A stretch of DNA of 64,000 bases from Pontibacter indicus (GCF_900156345.1 NZ_FTPP01000002.1:434001-498000); one strand, 5' to 3'. Positions 1 through 8,448 are shown, counted from the first letter of the stretch. The notes: generated by a model not told the origin, from the letters alone. A program made the numbers and translations.

Positions 1-480
1 GCGATCGAATACAAGAACAACAACAAAGGCCGTCTGGAAGGCTATAAGAACGCCGAGAAGATCAGCAACGATGAGCTGCTGATCTCTAAAGTGGACGTGC
101 TGGTGCCAGCCGCCGTGGAAGACGTGATTACGATCAAGAACGTAGACCAGATTCAGGCCCGCCTGATCGTAGAGGGCGCCAATGGTCCTACTTCCTACAA
201 AGCCGACAACATCATCAACGAGAAGGGCATCATGGTAGTGCCGGACATCCTGGCTAACTCAGGTGGCGTAACCGTGTCGTACTTCGAGTGGGTGCAGAAC
301 CGCATGGGCTTTAAGTGGACGCTGGATCGCGTAAACGAGCGTGCCGAGCGCATCATGAACGAGTCGTTTGAGCGTGTGTATGCTGCTTCGCAAAAGTACA
401 ACGTGCCAATGCGTATAGCTGCTTACATCGTGGCAATTGACAAGGTAGCCATGACGTATAAGTACCGCGGCGGCTTCTAA
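1..480 (+). CDS. gdhA: Glutamate (Glu/Leu/Phe/Val) dehydrogenase, C-terminal part
   Basis: The frame is open from base 1, so the gene begins before the window; 159 residues and the stop remain. The visible part is the end of the NAD(P)-binding domain and the C-terminal helices of a hexameric glutamate dehydrogenase. Family landmarks are VEGANGPTS and the following NSGGVTVSYFEW, which line the cofactor cleft. The enzyme interconverts glutamate with 2-oxoglutarate plus ammonium in the cytoplasm. Leucine or phenylalanine dehydrogenases share the fold, but the GANGPTS and YFEWVQN signatures favour glutamate. The substrate-binding lysine half is outside the window, so cofactor preference cannot be judged. 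Confidence 0.85.
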   Translation, partial: AIEYKNNNKGRLEGYKNAEKISNDELLISKVDVLVPAAVEDVITIKNVDQIQARLIVEGANGPTSYKADNIINEKGIMVVPDILANSGGVTVSYFEWVQNRMGFKWTLDRVNERAERIMNESFERVYAASQKYNVPMRIAAYIVAIDKVAMTYKYRGGF

Positions 481-487
481 GAGAAGA

Positions 488-523
488 TTTTTGTTAAAAT
501 AATCGAAAGATTATATAATTTTG
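488..523 (+). promoter_or_regulatory. Candidate Bacteroidota promoter upstream of psd
   Basis: A -33-like TTTTTG (488-493) lies 22 bp before TAATTTTG (516-523), which fits the Bacteroidota -7 consensus TAnnTTTG. The spacing is slightly long. Transcription would start near 530, at the foot of the hairpin at 531-562, so that hairpin would lie in the psd leader. Confidence 0.45.
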
Positions 524-530
524 AAGCAGT

Positions 531-562
531 AATAGCCCATCTAAGAAACTGGATGGGCTATT
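531..562 (+). terminator. Perfect 11-bp hairpin between gdhA and psd
   Basis: Arms 531-541 and 552-562 pair perfectly around a 10-nt loop. The position after gdhA suggests a terminator, but only a weak T-rich stretch follows. The candidate promoter just upstream makes a psd leader structure an alternative. Confidence 0.55.
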
Positions 563-600
563 ATAACTTATAAAGGACCTGTAGCATTTAGTTTTCACGG

Positions 601-1284
601 ATGAAAATTCATAAAGAAGGAAGAAGGATTCTATTTTTTACTCTGTTGATTTTGGTCGTACTCAACCTGTTGCTGTACCATTTCAACGCCGATAACAAGA
701 CCTTCAACAAGATTTTCTCCGGTGTTTCAGTAGTGCTCTTCCTGCTCATCCTGCAGTTTTTCCGCAGCCCTTACCGCAACCTGCTCCTGCACGAAGACCT
801 GATCGTGGCGCCAGCCGATGGCAAAGTGGTGGTGATCGAGGAAGTGGAGGAGACAGAGTACTTCAAAGACAAGCGCAAGCAGATCTCTATTTTCATGTCG
901 CCGATCAACGTGCACATCACGCGCAACCCGGTGTCCGGCATTGTGAGCTATTTCAAATACCACCCGGGCAACTATTTTGTGGCCTGGCACCCGAAGTCAA
1001 GCACGCAGAACGAGCGCACCACGGTGGTGGTAGAGTCCACGGCTGGTCCGGAGGTACTGTTCCGCCAGATTGCCGGTGCGATGGCGCGCCGCATTGTGTG
1101 GTATGTGAACGAGGGCGATGAGGTAAGCCAGGGCGAGGAATTTGGCTTCATCAAGTTCGGCTCGCGCGTAGACATCTTCCTGCCGCTGGACGCGGAAGTG
1201 AAAGTAGAACTCGGCCAGAAAACCAAAGGCGGCCAGACTGTGATTGCCCAACTCAAGACAGCACCGCCGACCTTATTCGGATAG
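601..1284 (+). CDS. psd: Phosphatidylserine decarboxylase proenzyme, short form
   Basis: Makes phosphatidylethanolamine from phosphatidylserine at the inner membrane. The protein has 227 residues, the size of the short membrane-anchored (archaeal/Bacteroidota) Psd class. Two hydrophobic segments lie at about 9-27 and 40-54. The catalytic domain follows, with PADGKV (71-76) and INVHITRNPVSG (102-113). FGSRVD near the C-terminus holds the Gly187-Ser188 self-cleavage site; Ser188 would become the pyruvoyl group. Short Psd enzymes use Gly-Ser rather than the LGST of the E. coli enzyme. It stands alone between two hairpins and has no obvious Shine-Dalgarno sequence. pssA, the usual partner, is not nearby. 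Confidence 0.92.
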   Translation: MKIHKEGRRILFFTLLILVVLNLLLYHFNADNKTFNKIFSGVSVVLFLLILQFFRSPYRNLLLHEDLIVAPADGKVVVIEEVEETEYFKDKRKQISIFMSPINVHITRNPVSGIVSYFKYHPGNYFVAWHPKSSTQNERTTVVVESTAGPEVLFRQIAGAMARRIVWYVNEGDEVSQGEEFGFIKFGSRVDIFLPLDAEVKVELGQKTKGGQTVIAQLKTAPPTLFG

Positions 1285-1317
1285 GATCAACAAAAGCTTT
1301 ATAAGCGAAGACATTGC

Positions 1318-1354
1318 AAGAGCCATGCTGGAGACGATCTCCGGCATGGCTCTT
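1318..1354 (+). terminator. Terminator of psd
   Basis: A long hairpin with outer arms 1318-1328 and 1344-1354. It continues inward through one G-T wobble to a stem of about 17 bp around a 3-nt loop. The arm ends in TCTTTT. It lies 34 bp after the psd stop. Confidence 0.8.
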
Positions 1355-1433
1355 TTGCTGGTGGGCTATACCTGTGCAAGGCCTCCAGTAAAAGATTTAG
1401 AGCTGTTTAGAAGCATGGCTGGTGTTTAAACAT

Positions 1434-1441
1434 TAAATTTG
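1434..1441 (+). promoter_or_regulatory. Candidate -7 element (TAAATTTG) for the phosphoesterase gene
   Basis: Exact match to TAnnTTTG about 90 bp upstream of the lipoprotein start. No convincing TTTG lies at the expected -33 distance, so only the -7 half is supported. Confidence 0.35.
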
Positions 1442-1532
1442 CATCCTGAAATTGCGGCCGTAGAGCTGGTGACTAACATTCTTCCTTGAAAAGCGTTAGG
1501 ACAAAAGCATGATGATGGCGCCAATTGCACCT

Positions 1533-2345
1533 ATGAGAAAATTTTACTCCCTCTTACTCTTCCTGAGCCTAGCGCTGCTTTCGGCTTGCGAAGAGTTGTT
1601 CGAATACCATCCGAATCAGATTATATTAAACGAAGACGAGCGCAACCTCACTGCCCGCAACCTAGCGCGGCTGCAACAGCAGCAACCCGGCGACACGCTG
1701 CACCTGCTCGTGATGGGCGACACGCAACGCTTCTATGACGCGGCCGAAGCCTTTGTCGACAAAGCTAACACCTTCCCGTATATCGATTTTGTGATTCACC
1801 AGGGCGATATTTCTGACTTTGGTATGTCGCAGGAGTTCCGTTGGGTGCACGACATCATGAAAGGGCTGAAGTGGCCCTACCTGACGGTGGTGGGTAACCA
1901 CGACCTGCTGGCCAACGGGCGCAAGGTATACGAGCAGATGTACGGCGCCTTCAACTACAGCTTCGACTACGGCCATACCCGCTTTATGTTCATCGACACC
2001 AACAGCATGGAGTACAACTACAACGGCAAGGTGCCCGACATCGACTGGCTGGACAAACAGCTGCTCCACCAAGAAGGTGACACGTGGCAACAGGCCATTG
2101 CCGTCTCGCACATACCACCTTACGACACCGATTTTGATGCCGATCTGGAAAAGGTCTTTCACAACACCTTAAAGGAAAGCGAACGGGTGCAGTTGAGTCT
2201 GCACGGGCACATTCACGGCTTCAGGGCCGACTTCCGTTATGATGAAGACGTGCTATACCTGGCCACTTCCACTGTAAAAGAGCGCGAATTCACTTACCTC
2301 AAGGTATGGGAAGGCGGCTATAGTTTTGAAAGGGTTGCCTACTGA
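1533..2345 (+). CDS. Calcineurin-like metallophosphoesterase lipoprotein
   Basis: A secreted phosphoesterase anchored by lipid. I start it at the ninth codon of the longest frame (which opens at 1509), because that gives a compact signal peptide, MRKF followed by a hydrophobic run ending LLSAC, with Cys19 as the lipidation site. The metallophosphoesterase metal ligands appear in order: MGDTQ, IHQGDISD, GNHD, SHIPP and HGHIHG. Substrate cannot be told from sequence; relatives act on nucleotides, phosphodiesters or phosphoproteins. The next gene begins two bases after the stop, so the two are probably co-transcribed and may be functionally linked at the cell envelope. Confidence 0.85.
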   Translation: MRKFYSLLLFLSLALLSACEELFEYHPNQIILNEDERNLTARNLARLQQQQPGDTLHLLVMGDTQRFYDAAEAFVDKANTFPYIDFVIHQGDISDFGMSQEFRWVHDIMKGLKWPYLTVVGNHDLLANGRKVYEQMYGAFNYSFDYGHTRFMFIDTNSMEYNYNGKVPDIDWLDKQLLHQEGDTWQQAIAVSHIPPYDTDFDADLEKVFHNTLKESERVQLSLHGHIHGFRADFRYDEDVLYLATSTVKEREFTYLKVWEGGYSFERVAY

Positions 2346-2346
2346 T

Positions 2347-2931
2347 ATGAATCAAACATTCATCATATGGCTGGCCAGCCTGCTGCTCTTGCTGAGCCCT
2401 TTCACCTCCCATGGCCAGGACAGTGCGCTTTCGCCCTACCATGCCAAGGTGCAGTATGCGGGCAGCATTGGGTTTGTGTCGGCAGGTATAGGACGGAGCT
2501 TCTTTCAGGAAAAGCTGGAGACGGATTTGTTTGTGGGCTATCTGCCGGAGAGCATCGGCGGAGACCACATCTGGACGGCCGCGCTGAAGGCTACTGCCGT
2601 CCCTTTCAAAACGATACCTGTCAGGTCGCTGGATTGGCAGCCCTTGCGCACGGGTGTGCAGCTGGCCTATACCTTTGGGGAGCAGTATTTTATTGTGGAA
2701 CCGCGCGATAAATACGAAAGGGGCTACTACGGCTTCCCGACGGCGCTGCACCTATACCTGCACCTGGGCGGTCAGGTGGACTTTGCCCGTGTGGAGAAGC
2801 TGCAGCGGCTGGCACTGTACTACGAAGTGAACACGAGTGCCGAATACCTGATCTCATACATCCAGAACCCCAAATATTTAGGTCCGGGCAAGATCTTTAA
2901 CCTGGCGCTGGGCGTGCGAGTGAGGTTGTAG
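2347..2931 (+). CDS. Hypothetical secreted or outer-membrane protein
   Basis: I do not recognise a named family. The frame is open from 2326, but the ATG at 2347 starts a clean signal peptide (MNQTF, then a leucine-rich core, cleavage near SHGQ). The mature part has alternating aromatic/hydrophobic residues and glycine turns, such as GSIGFVSAGIG, FVGYLP and FNLALGVRVRL at the very end. This resembles a small beta-barrel with a C-terminal beta-signal. The gene starts two bases after the phosphoesterase stop, so the two form an operon ended by the hairpin at 2953-2988. Confidence 0.7.
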   Translation: MNQTFIIWLASLLLLLSPFTSHGQDSALSPYHAKVQYAGSIGFVSAGIGRSFFQEKLETDLFVGYLPESIGGDHIWTAALKATAVPFKTIPVRSLDWQPLRTGVQLAYTFGEQYFIVEPRDKYERGYYGFPTALHLYLHLGGQVDFARVEKLQRLALYYEVNTSAEYLISYIQNPKYLGPGKIFNLALGVRVRL

Positions 2932-2952
2932 CGAAAATGACAGCATAGTTAA

Positions 2953-2988
2953 AAAAGGCCTTGTCCCGGAGAAGAGACAAGGCCTTTT
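2953..2988. terminator. Bidirectional terminator between convergent genes
   Basis: Thirteen-base perfect arms (2953-2965 and 2976-2988), AAAAGGCCTTGTC and its complement, with A-runs and T-runs on the outside. It can serve the outer-membrane gene on the left and msrC on the right. Confidence 0.88.
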
Positions 2989-3009
2989 CTTTTGCCAATG
3001 AGAGAGGGC

Positions 3010-3492
3010 TTAGTACCAGCTCTCCACCAGCTTCATCAGTTGCTCGAGGTACTTCTGATCTACTTCGTCGAAGTCGTTGAGCTTGTCGCTGTCCACGTCG
3101 AGCACGAGTTTCACCTCGCCGTCTTTTATCACTGGTATCACGATCTCAGACTTGGAGTCGCTGCTGCAGGCGATGTGTCCCGGGAAAGCCTCTACGTCCG
3201 GCACCAGGATGGTTTCGCGTCGGGTATAGCAGGCGCCGCAAACGCCTTTGTGGTATGGTATACGGGTGCAGGCCACCGGCCCCTGAAAAGGACCCAGCAC
3301 CAGCTGACCCTCCTTGTTGAAGTACACGCCCACCCAAAAGAAGCCCATGCCCTGGTGTAGGGCGGCCATCATGTTGGACAGGTTGGCGATCAGGTCGGTT
3401 TCGCCGGTTACCAGCGCCTCGATCTGAGGTAAGAGCGACTTGTATTTTTCTTCTTTGCTAAGCGTCTGGTCTACTATAAGTGATTCAGCCAT
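3010..3492 (-). CDS. msrC: Free methionine-(R)-sulfoxide reductase (GAF domain)
   Basis: A single-GAF-domain cytoplasmic enzyme of 160 residues that reduces free methionine-R-sulfoxide with thioredoxin electrons. The three cysteines of the family are all present: Cys75 (GPVAC), Cys85 (KGVCG) and Cys109 (GHIAC). They have the same mutual spacing as Cys84, Cys94 and Cys118 of E. coli YebR/fRMsr. FQGPVACTRI and the SKSEIVIPV stretch are also family landmarks. An extra Cys88 follows Cys85. It is monocistronic, convergent with the left-hand operon. The alternative reading, a generic ligand-binding GAF protein, is unlikely given the full Cys set. Confidence 0.9.
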   Translation of the reverse strand: MAESLIVDQTLSKEEKYKSLLPQIEALVTGETDLIANLSNMMAALHQGMGFFWVGVYFNKEGQLVLGPFQGPVACTRIPYHKGVCGACYTRRETILVPDVEAFPGHIACSSDSKSEIVIPVIKDGEVKLVLDVDSDKLNDFDEVDQKYLEQLMKLVESWY

Positions 3493-3577
3493 AATTTAGG
3501 GTAAGGTATAGGTATAAGTGCGCGGTTCGAAGAGTAGCTATACCTGCAGGACAGATCAGCACACCCACCGCGCAGGG

Positions 3578-4630
3578 TTAAAAGTTAAGTTCTGACATAC
3601 TATTCTGGTAATGCAAAAGCCTGTCGGAGCCAAGGTTCTGTACTTCGAGCAGCTGGCTGTGCGCCATACCTGGAGCCGGAGTGCCTTCGCGCAGCACCAG
3701 GGCCTGGCTCTTGAAACAGATCGCTTCGTCCCACAGGTTCTCCTTCAACAGACTTTTAAGCAGGTAAGTGCCGCCCTCCACAAGCAGCGACAACACCTGG
3801 CGCTGGTGCAGGTCCTGCATCAGCTGCGACAGCAGGGGCTCGCCTTCGCGCAGTTGCACATACTGCAGATTCTCGTGCTGCTCACCCGGCTGCTGGTAGG
3901 TATACACCACTGTGGGTATACTTTTGTCGAACAGGTGCAGGTGCGCGGGCAGTTGCAGTTTGCGGTCGATGACCACGCGCAGCGGACTGTGGCCGGGCCA
4001 GAAACGGGTGTCCAGACGCGGGTTGTCGCCCGCTGCCGTATGGCTGCCCACCATAATGGTCTGCTCCTCGGAGCGCCACTTGTGCACCAGCCTGCGCGAG
4101 AGTGGTCCGCTGATCTGCACCTGCTGGTTGTTCGGTCCGCTGATGAACCCGTCTGCCGACTCGGCCCACTTGAGCAGAATGTAAGGCCGCTTTCGGGTAT
4201 GGAAAGTAAAGAAGCGCTTGTTCAGTTCCAGTCCTTCGCTCTCCAGCACGCCTACTTTTACCTGTGCTCCCGCATCAAACAGTTTTTTGATGCCACGGCC
4301 GGCTACTTTCGGGTTGGGGTCGGTGTTGCAGATCACGACATCGCGCACGCCGCTGCTAATCAGCAGATCCGCGCAAGGCGGTGTTTTGCCAAAGTGCGAA
4401 CAAGGCTCTAGTGTGACGTACACCCGGCTTTGGGGCAGCAGGCTTTTGTCCTGCACACTGGCAATGGCGTTGACTTCGGCGTGCGGCCCACCGAACACGC
4501 GGTGCCATCCCTCGCCGATAATCCTCCCCTCGTGCACGATCACACAGCCCACCATCGGATTGGGGTAGGTATAGCCGCTGCCCAGTCTAGCCAGTTCCAG
4601 CGCACGCCGCATGTACAGTTCGTCAGTCAA
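3578..4630 (-). CDS. ribD: Riboflavin biosynthesis bifunctional deaminase/reductase RibD
   Basis: Catalyses the deamination and the side-chain reduction steps of riboflavin synthesis. The N-terminal deaminase domain carries the zinc motif HAEVNAI and PCSHFGKTPPC. The C-terminal half is the reductase (LLKWAESADGFISG, VEGGTYLLKSLL). The frame is open back to 4711, but homologues begin just before DELYMRRALELA. The TTG at 4630 gives exactly that start (next ATG at 4612), so the extra 27 residues are probably not translated. It is divergent from prmC, with about 220 bp between the chosen starts. Other rib genes are not in the window. Confidence 0.92.
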   Translation of the reverse strand: MTDELYMRRALELARLGSGYTYPNPMVGCVIVHEGRIIGEGWHRVFGGPHAEVNAIASVQDKSLLPQSRVYVTLEPCSHFGKTPPCADLLISSGVRDVVICNTDPNPKVAGRGIKKLFDAGAQVKVGVLESEGLELNKRFFTFHTRKRPYILLKWAESADGFISGPNNQQVQISGPLSRRLVHKWRSEEQTIMVGSHTAAGDNPRLDTRFWPGHSPLRVVIDRKLQLPAHLHLFDKSIPTVVYTYQQPGEQHENLQYVQLREGEPLLSQLMQDLHQRQVLSLLVEGGTYLLKSLLKENLWDEAICFKSQALVLREGTPAPGMAHSQLLEVQNLGSDRLLHYQNSMSELNF

Positions 4631-4814
4631 GTTTGGGAGTTTAGAAGTTAGAAAGGCGAAAGTTAAAAAGTTAAGCGAAAAGGTTTTCAGATATTTAGCA
4701 CCGGCCTTCAATCGGGGACTTTATACGTTCCGGATGCAGGTAGCCTGATACTTAAAAGTCTTTTATCCCTTGCCTAAAGTTCTTTGGTTCGGATACTTAT
4801 ACGCAATAAAATTT

Positions 4815-4822
4815 TACTTTTG
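4815..4822 (+). promoter_or_regulatory. Candidate -7 element (TACTTTTG) for prmC
   Basis: Matches TAnnTTTG. It lies inside the N-terminal extension of the open frame that begins at 4770, so the true prmC start should be downstream, in line with the GTG at 4857. No strong -33 box at the right distance. Confidence 0.4.
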
Positions 4823-4856
4823 CAAAGGTACCGAAAATCACTCAAAACCTATACCT

Positions 4857-5711
4857 GTGGCCACCATCCAGCAAACATCGCAGTACATCCGCGAAAGTAT
4901 ACAAACGGCTTTCCCTGAACCGGAAGCCGGCGCCATTGCACAGCTGGTGCTGGAGCATGTGCTGCAGCTAGACCGCATGCAGCTGAGTCTGGCACAGCAG
5001 CAAGAATTAGATCCGGAGCAGGAGACGCAGGTGCAACAGGCGGTGGAGCGGTTAAAAAAACAGGAGCCGGTGCAGTACGTGCTCGGCACCGCCCACTTCT
5101 ATGGCCTCGACCTGCAGGTGGACGAACGCGTGCTCATCCCCCGGCCCGAAACCGAGGAGTTGGTCGATTTGGTCGTGCGCGAGCATCGTGGCCTTAGCGG
5201 CCTGCAGGTGCTGGACATTTGTACCGGCAGCGGCTGTATACCTTTAGCCATTGCTGCTAATCTGGAGGTTGATAAGGTATATGGGCTGGAGTTGTCAGAA
5301 GGAGCGTTGCAAGTAGCCCGTGCCAATGCCCGTCAGTTAAAACTACCGGCAGCCTGGCTGCAGCAGGACGTGTTCGAGCCTGTACTAGGTATAGCGTCCC
5401 ATTCCCTGGACATCATCACCAGCAACCCGCCCTATGTGAAGGAGCAGGAAAAAGCCCTGATGCGTACTAATGTGCTGGCGTTCGAGCCGCATCTGGCCCT
5501 GTTCGTGCCTGACGAAGACCCGCTGAAGTATTACAGGCGCATAGCAGAGATCGGGACAGCGCTGCTCAAAAAAGGCGGCCGGCTATACTTCGAAATAAAC
5601 GAGCAGTATGGCGAAGAAGTGCGGCAATTGCTGTTACAGGCAGGTTTCACGAAGGCGCGGGTGGTGCAGGATCTTTTCGGCAAAGACAGAATCGTGACAG
5701 GGGAACTGTAG
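4857..5711 (+). CDS. prmC: Peptide chain release factor N5-glutamine methyltransferase
   Basis: Methylates the glutamine of the GGQ loop in release factors RF1/RF2 using S-adenosylmethionine. After an N-terminal helical domain (about 100 residues) comes the family linker VLIPRPETEELV. The SAM motif VLDICTGSGCIPLAIA and the substrate-binding ITSNPPYV (NPPY) follow. I chose the GTG at 4857 rather than the ATG at 4770. The 29 upstream residues have no counterpart in the family, and a -7 promoter box lies within them. The gene is monocistronic and divergent from ribD. Confidence 0.92.
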   Translation: MATIQQTSQYIRESIQTAFPEPEAGAIAQLVLEHVLQLDRMQLSLAQQQELDPEQETQVQQAVERLKKQEPVQYVLGTAHFYGLDLQVDERVLIPRPETEELVDLVVREHRGLSGLQVLDICTGSGCIPLAIAANLEVDKVYGLELSEGALQVARANARQLKLPAAWLQQDVFEPVLGIASHSLDIITSNPPYVKEQEKALMRTNVLAFEPHLALFVPDEDPLKYYRRIAEIGTALLKKGGRLYFEINEQYGEEVRQLLLQAGFTKARVVQDLFGKDRIVTGEL

Positions 5712-5796
5712 GATTTGTCAGCGCTTGCAACAGCGGCTTGCCTTGCAATACCACTCGAGCCCGGCCAGTTGTAATAAGAAATACATTTAAATATTA

Positions 5797-5804
5797 TATT
5801 TTTG
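5797..5804 (+). promoter_or_regulatory. Candidate -7 element (TATTTTTG) for the PH-domain gene
   Basis: Matches TAnnTTTG, 75 bp before the start of the interrupted PH-domain frame, inside an AT-rich stretch. The -33 half is unclear. Confidence 0.35.
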
Positions 5805-5878
5805 TGTGCGTCCGTTATACAACAAGCCAGTCTGCAAAGTCTGGATAGGTATAGTGGAGGTGTGGTAAATGCGTCGGG

Positions 5879-6313
5879 ATGAATCAGCCAAAGGTATACG
5901 CCGCGAAAAGAAGTGGCCTGATCAAGTTTCTGCTAGTCGGTATGCTCTTGCTGCCGGTTGCGGTTTTTTTGCTGGACTAGGAAGCTTTTACGGCAAAACC
6001 TTACATGCTGCTACCCCTGCTGGCACCGATTGGGCTGATTGCCTGGATCTATTTTGACACCGCCTATTGGCTCGAAGACGGCAGGCTCAGGTATAAGTCC
6101 GGCCCTTGGAAAGGAGCAGTAGAGGTGGAGAAAGTAACGCAGCTAGTGGAAGGAATAACCCAGTGGGTGGGGATGAAACCGGCGCTCGCCACAAAGGGAC
6201 TGGTAATCCGCTACAACCGCTTCGATGAACTATACATCGCGCCCGAAAGCAATCAGGAAGTGATCGCCGATCTGCTGGCCATCAACCGGAACATACAAGT
6301 TGTTAAAAAATAG
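5879..6313 (+). pseudogene. Bacterial PH-domain membrane protein, interrupted by an in-frame TAG
   Basis: One continuous frame runs from the ATG at 5879 to the stop at 6311-6313, broken only by a TAG at 5978-5980. Before the TAG lie 33 residues with a basic start and one membrane helix (FLLVGMLLLPVAVFLL). After it comes a second helix (LLPLLAPIGLIAWIYF), then a PH-like domain (YWLEDGRLRYKSGPWKG, GLVIRYNRFDELYIAP, ending LLAINRNIQ). This is the layout of the small Bacteroidota PH (DUF304-like) proteins with two transmembrane segments. Reinitiation at the ATG at 6005 would give a 102-residue protein lacking the first helix. Loss of function, readthrough or a sequencing error are all possible. 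Confidence 0.75.
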
Positions 6314-6364
6314 GCAGTCAGCTGCCAAATCAAAGAGCTTCTAACAGGCTTGAAAACAAATTAT

Positions 6365-7396
6365 ATGAAGAAAATTTTAGTGACAGGAGGAGCGGGCTAC
6401 ATCGGTTCGCATACCGTAGTCGAGCTGGTGGAGGCGGGCTACGAGCCCATTATTATCGACAATTTTTCTAACACCGAAGAGCGCTCGCTCCAGGGTATAG
6501 CCGACATACTGGGCCGCGAGGTCATCTGCCACCGCATCGATTGTACGGATGCGGCAGCGTTGCGCCAGGTTTTTGAACAGGAAACAGGTATAGCAGGTGT
6601 CATCCACTTTGCCGCCTACAAAGCTGTGGGCGAATCGGTGGCGGAGCCGCTCAAGTACTACCACAACAACGTGGGCTCGCTGGTGGCTTTGCTGCAGGTG
6701 ATGGAAGAGTTTAAAGTGGACAAATTGGTATTCTCTTCGTCCTGCACTGTGTACGGTATACCTGCCGAACTGCCCGTAACGGAGCAGACGCCGGTTCAGA
6801 AAGCCAACTCGCCTTATGGCAACACCAAGAAAATCTGCGAGGAGATTCTGACTGACCTGGCGACCAGTGGTAGCGACATACATACCATTGCCCTGCGCTA
6901 CTTCAACCCGATCGGGGCACACCCATCAGCTAAAATAGGCGAACTGCCCCTTGGCGTTCCAAATAACCTGGTGCCTTTCATTACCCAGACAGCAGCAGGT
7001 ATACGCCAGGAGCTGACCATTTTTGGTGATGACTACGACACGCAGGACGGTACCTGCATCCGCGACTATGTGCATGTGGTGGACTTGGCCAAAGCGCACG
7101 TGGTGGCCATCGACCGACTGCTGTCCGGCAAGGCTGATAACATCGAGTTCTTCAACGTGGGTACAGGCACAGGCAACACAGTTCTGGAAGCGGTGCAGGC
7201 TTTCGAGCGCGCCACCGGTGAGAAACTGAACTACAAAATCGGGCCTCGTCGTCCGGGCGATGTGCCCAAGATTTACGCCGACGTGACCAAAGCCACCGAA
7301 GAGTTAGGTTTTAAAACCACTAGCACGCTAGAGGAAGCCATGAAGAGCGCCTGGGACTGGCAAATGCATTTACAGAATACATCAGAGCAGGTATAG
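6365..7396 (+). CDS. galE: UDP-glucose 4-epimerase
   Basis: Interconverts UDP-glucose and UDP-galactose in the cytoplasm. An extended short-chain dehydrogenase with the NAD motif TGGAGYIGSH at the N-terminus, the Ser of SSSCTVYG and the catalytic SPYGNTKK (Tyr-x-x-x-Lys). GalE landmarks are ALRYFNPIGAHPS and CIRDYVHVVDLA. About 343 residues, the usual length. The frame opens at 6350, but the ATG at 6365 fits the family start MKKILVTGG. The stop is two bases before rfbB, so the two are co-transcribed and likely serve surface polysaccharide. Confidence 0.95.
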   Translation: MKKILVTGGAGYIGSHTVVELVEAGYEPIIIDNFSNTEERSLQGIADILGREVICHRIDCTDAAALRQVFEQETGIAGVIHFAAYKAVGESVAEPLKYYHNNVGSLVALLQVMEEFKVDKLVFSSSCTVYGIPAELPVTEQTPVQKANSPYGNTKKICEEILTDLATSGSDIHTIALRYFNPIGAHPSAKIGELPLGVPNNLVPFITQTAAGIRQELTIFGDDYDTQDGTCIRDYVHVVDLAKAHVVAIDRLLSGKADNIEFFNVGTGTGNTVLEAVQAFERATGEKLNYKIGPRRPGDVPKIYADVTKATEELGFKTTSTLEEAMKSAWDWQMHLQNTSEQV

Positions 7397-7398
7397 CA

Positions 7399-8448
7399 AT
7401 GAACCTACTGATCACAGGAGGAGCGGGCTTTATCGGCTCGCACGTGGTGCGGCTGTTCGTGGAAGCTTACCCAAACTACCACGTCTTCAACCTCGACGCC
7501 CTGACCTATGCGGGCAACCTGCAGAACCTTTCGGACGTGGAGGGCAAGCCCAACTATACCTTCCTCAAGGGCGATATCACAGAAGCGGCCTTTTTGGAGC
7601 AGATCTTCCGAGCGCACAAGTTCGAGGCGGTGATCCATCTGGCGGCCGAGTCGCACGTGGACCGCTCGATTGCCGGGCCCATGGCCTTTGTCCAGACCAA
7701 CGTGCTGGGCACTGTGAACCTGCTGGAGGCCTGCCGCCGCGCCTGGGCCGGTGACTACGCGGGCAAGCTCTTCTACCACGTCTCCACCGACGAGGTGTAC
7801 GGCTCGCTGGGCGAGGAGGGGCTGTTTACGGAAGAGACGCCTTACGACCCGCGCTCGCCCTATTCGGCCTCCAAGGCCGCCTCGGACCACTTCGTCAGGG
7901 CCTGGCACCACACCTACGGCCTGCCGGTGAAGCTCTCCAACTGCTCCAACAACTACGGCCCCAACCACTTCCCCGAGAAGCTCATCCCGCTGGCCATCCA
8001 CAATATAAAGAATGGAAAGCCGGTGCCCGTCTACGGCAAGGGCGAGAACGTGCGTGACTGGCTCTACGTGCTGGACCACGCCCGGGCCATCGACAGTATC
8101 TTCCACCGCGGGAGAGTGGGAGAGACCTACAACGTGGGCGGGGTGAACGAGTGGCGCAACCTGGATCTTGTAGAGCTCCTCTGCGATGTGATTGACGAGA
8201 AGCTGGGGAGAGAGCCGGGTTCTAGCCGGAAGCTGATCACCTTTGTGAAGGACCGCGCCGGCCACGACGCCCGCTACGCCATCGACTCCTCGAAATTGAT
8301 GAACGAACTGGGCTGGAAACCATCGGTGACTTTCGAAGAGGGGCTGCGCAAGACCGTGGACTGGTACCTGGCAAGCGAGCAATGGCTGGAGGAGGTCACC
8401 TCGGGCCACTACCGCGACTACTACCGCAAGCAGTACGAGGAGAGATGA
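7399..8448 (+). CDS. rfbB: dTDP-glucose 4,6-dehydratase
   Basis: Second step of dTDP-deoxysugar synthesis, converting dTDP-glucose to dTDP-4-keto-6-deoxyglucose. NAD motif TGGAGFIGSH, HLAAESHVDRS, active-site STDEVYGSLG and YSASKAASDH (Tyr/Lys), then NNYGPNHFPEKLIPL. At 349 residues it is full length. It follows galE by two bases. Codon third positions are markedly more G/C-rich than in galE, and the dispersed GGTATA word occurs only once (7556). That hints at a different history from its neighbour. The stop codon is directly abutted by an inverted-repeat element. Confidence 0.96.
   Translation: MNLLITGGAGFIGSHVVRLFVEAYPNYHVFNLDALTYAGNLQNLSDVEGKPNYTFLKGDITEAAFLEQIFRAHKFEAVIHLAAESHVDRSIAGPMAFVQTNVLGTVNLLEACRRAWAGDYAGKLFYHVSTDEVYGSLGEEGLFTEETPYDPRSPYSASKAASDHFVRAWHHTYGLPVKLSNCSNNYGPNHFPEKLIPLAIHNIKNGKPVPVYGKGENVRDWLYVLDHARAIDSIFHRGRVGETYNVGGVNEWRNLDLVELLCDVIDEKLGREPGSSRKLITFVKDRAGHDARYAIDSSKLMNELGWKPSVTFEEGLRKTVDWYLASEQWLEEVTSGHYRDYYRKQYEER

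Noticed and set aside
1244..1429. 61-codon frame after psd
   Set aside because: Overlaps the psd end and runs through its terminator hairpin; not protein-like.
6383..7429. Identical 16-base stretch ACAGGAGGAGCGGGCT near the starts of galE and rfbB
   Set aside because: Both encode the same TGGAG dinucleotide-binding motif with the same codons, so shared function explains it without a recombination event.
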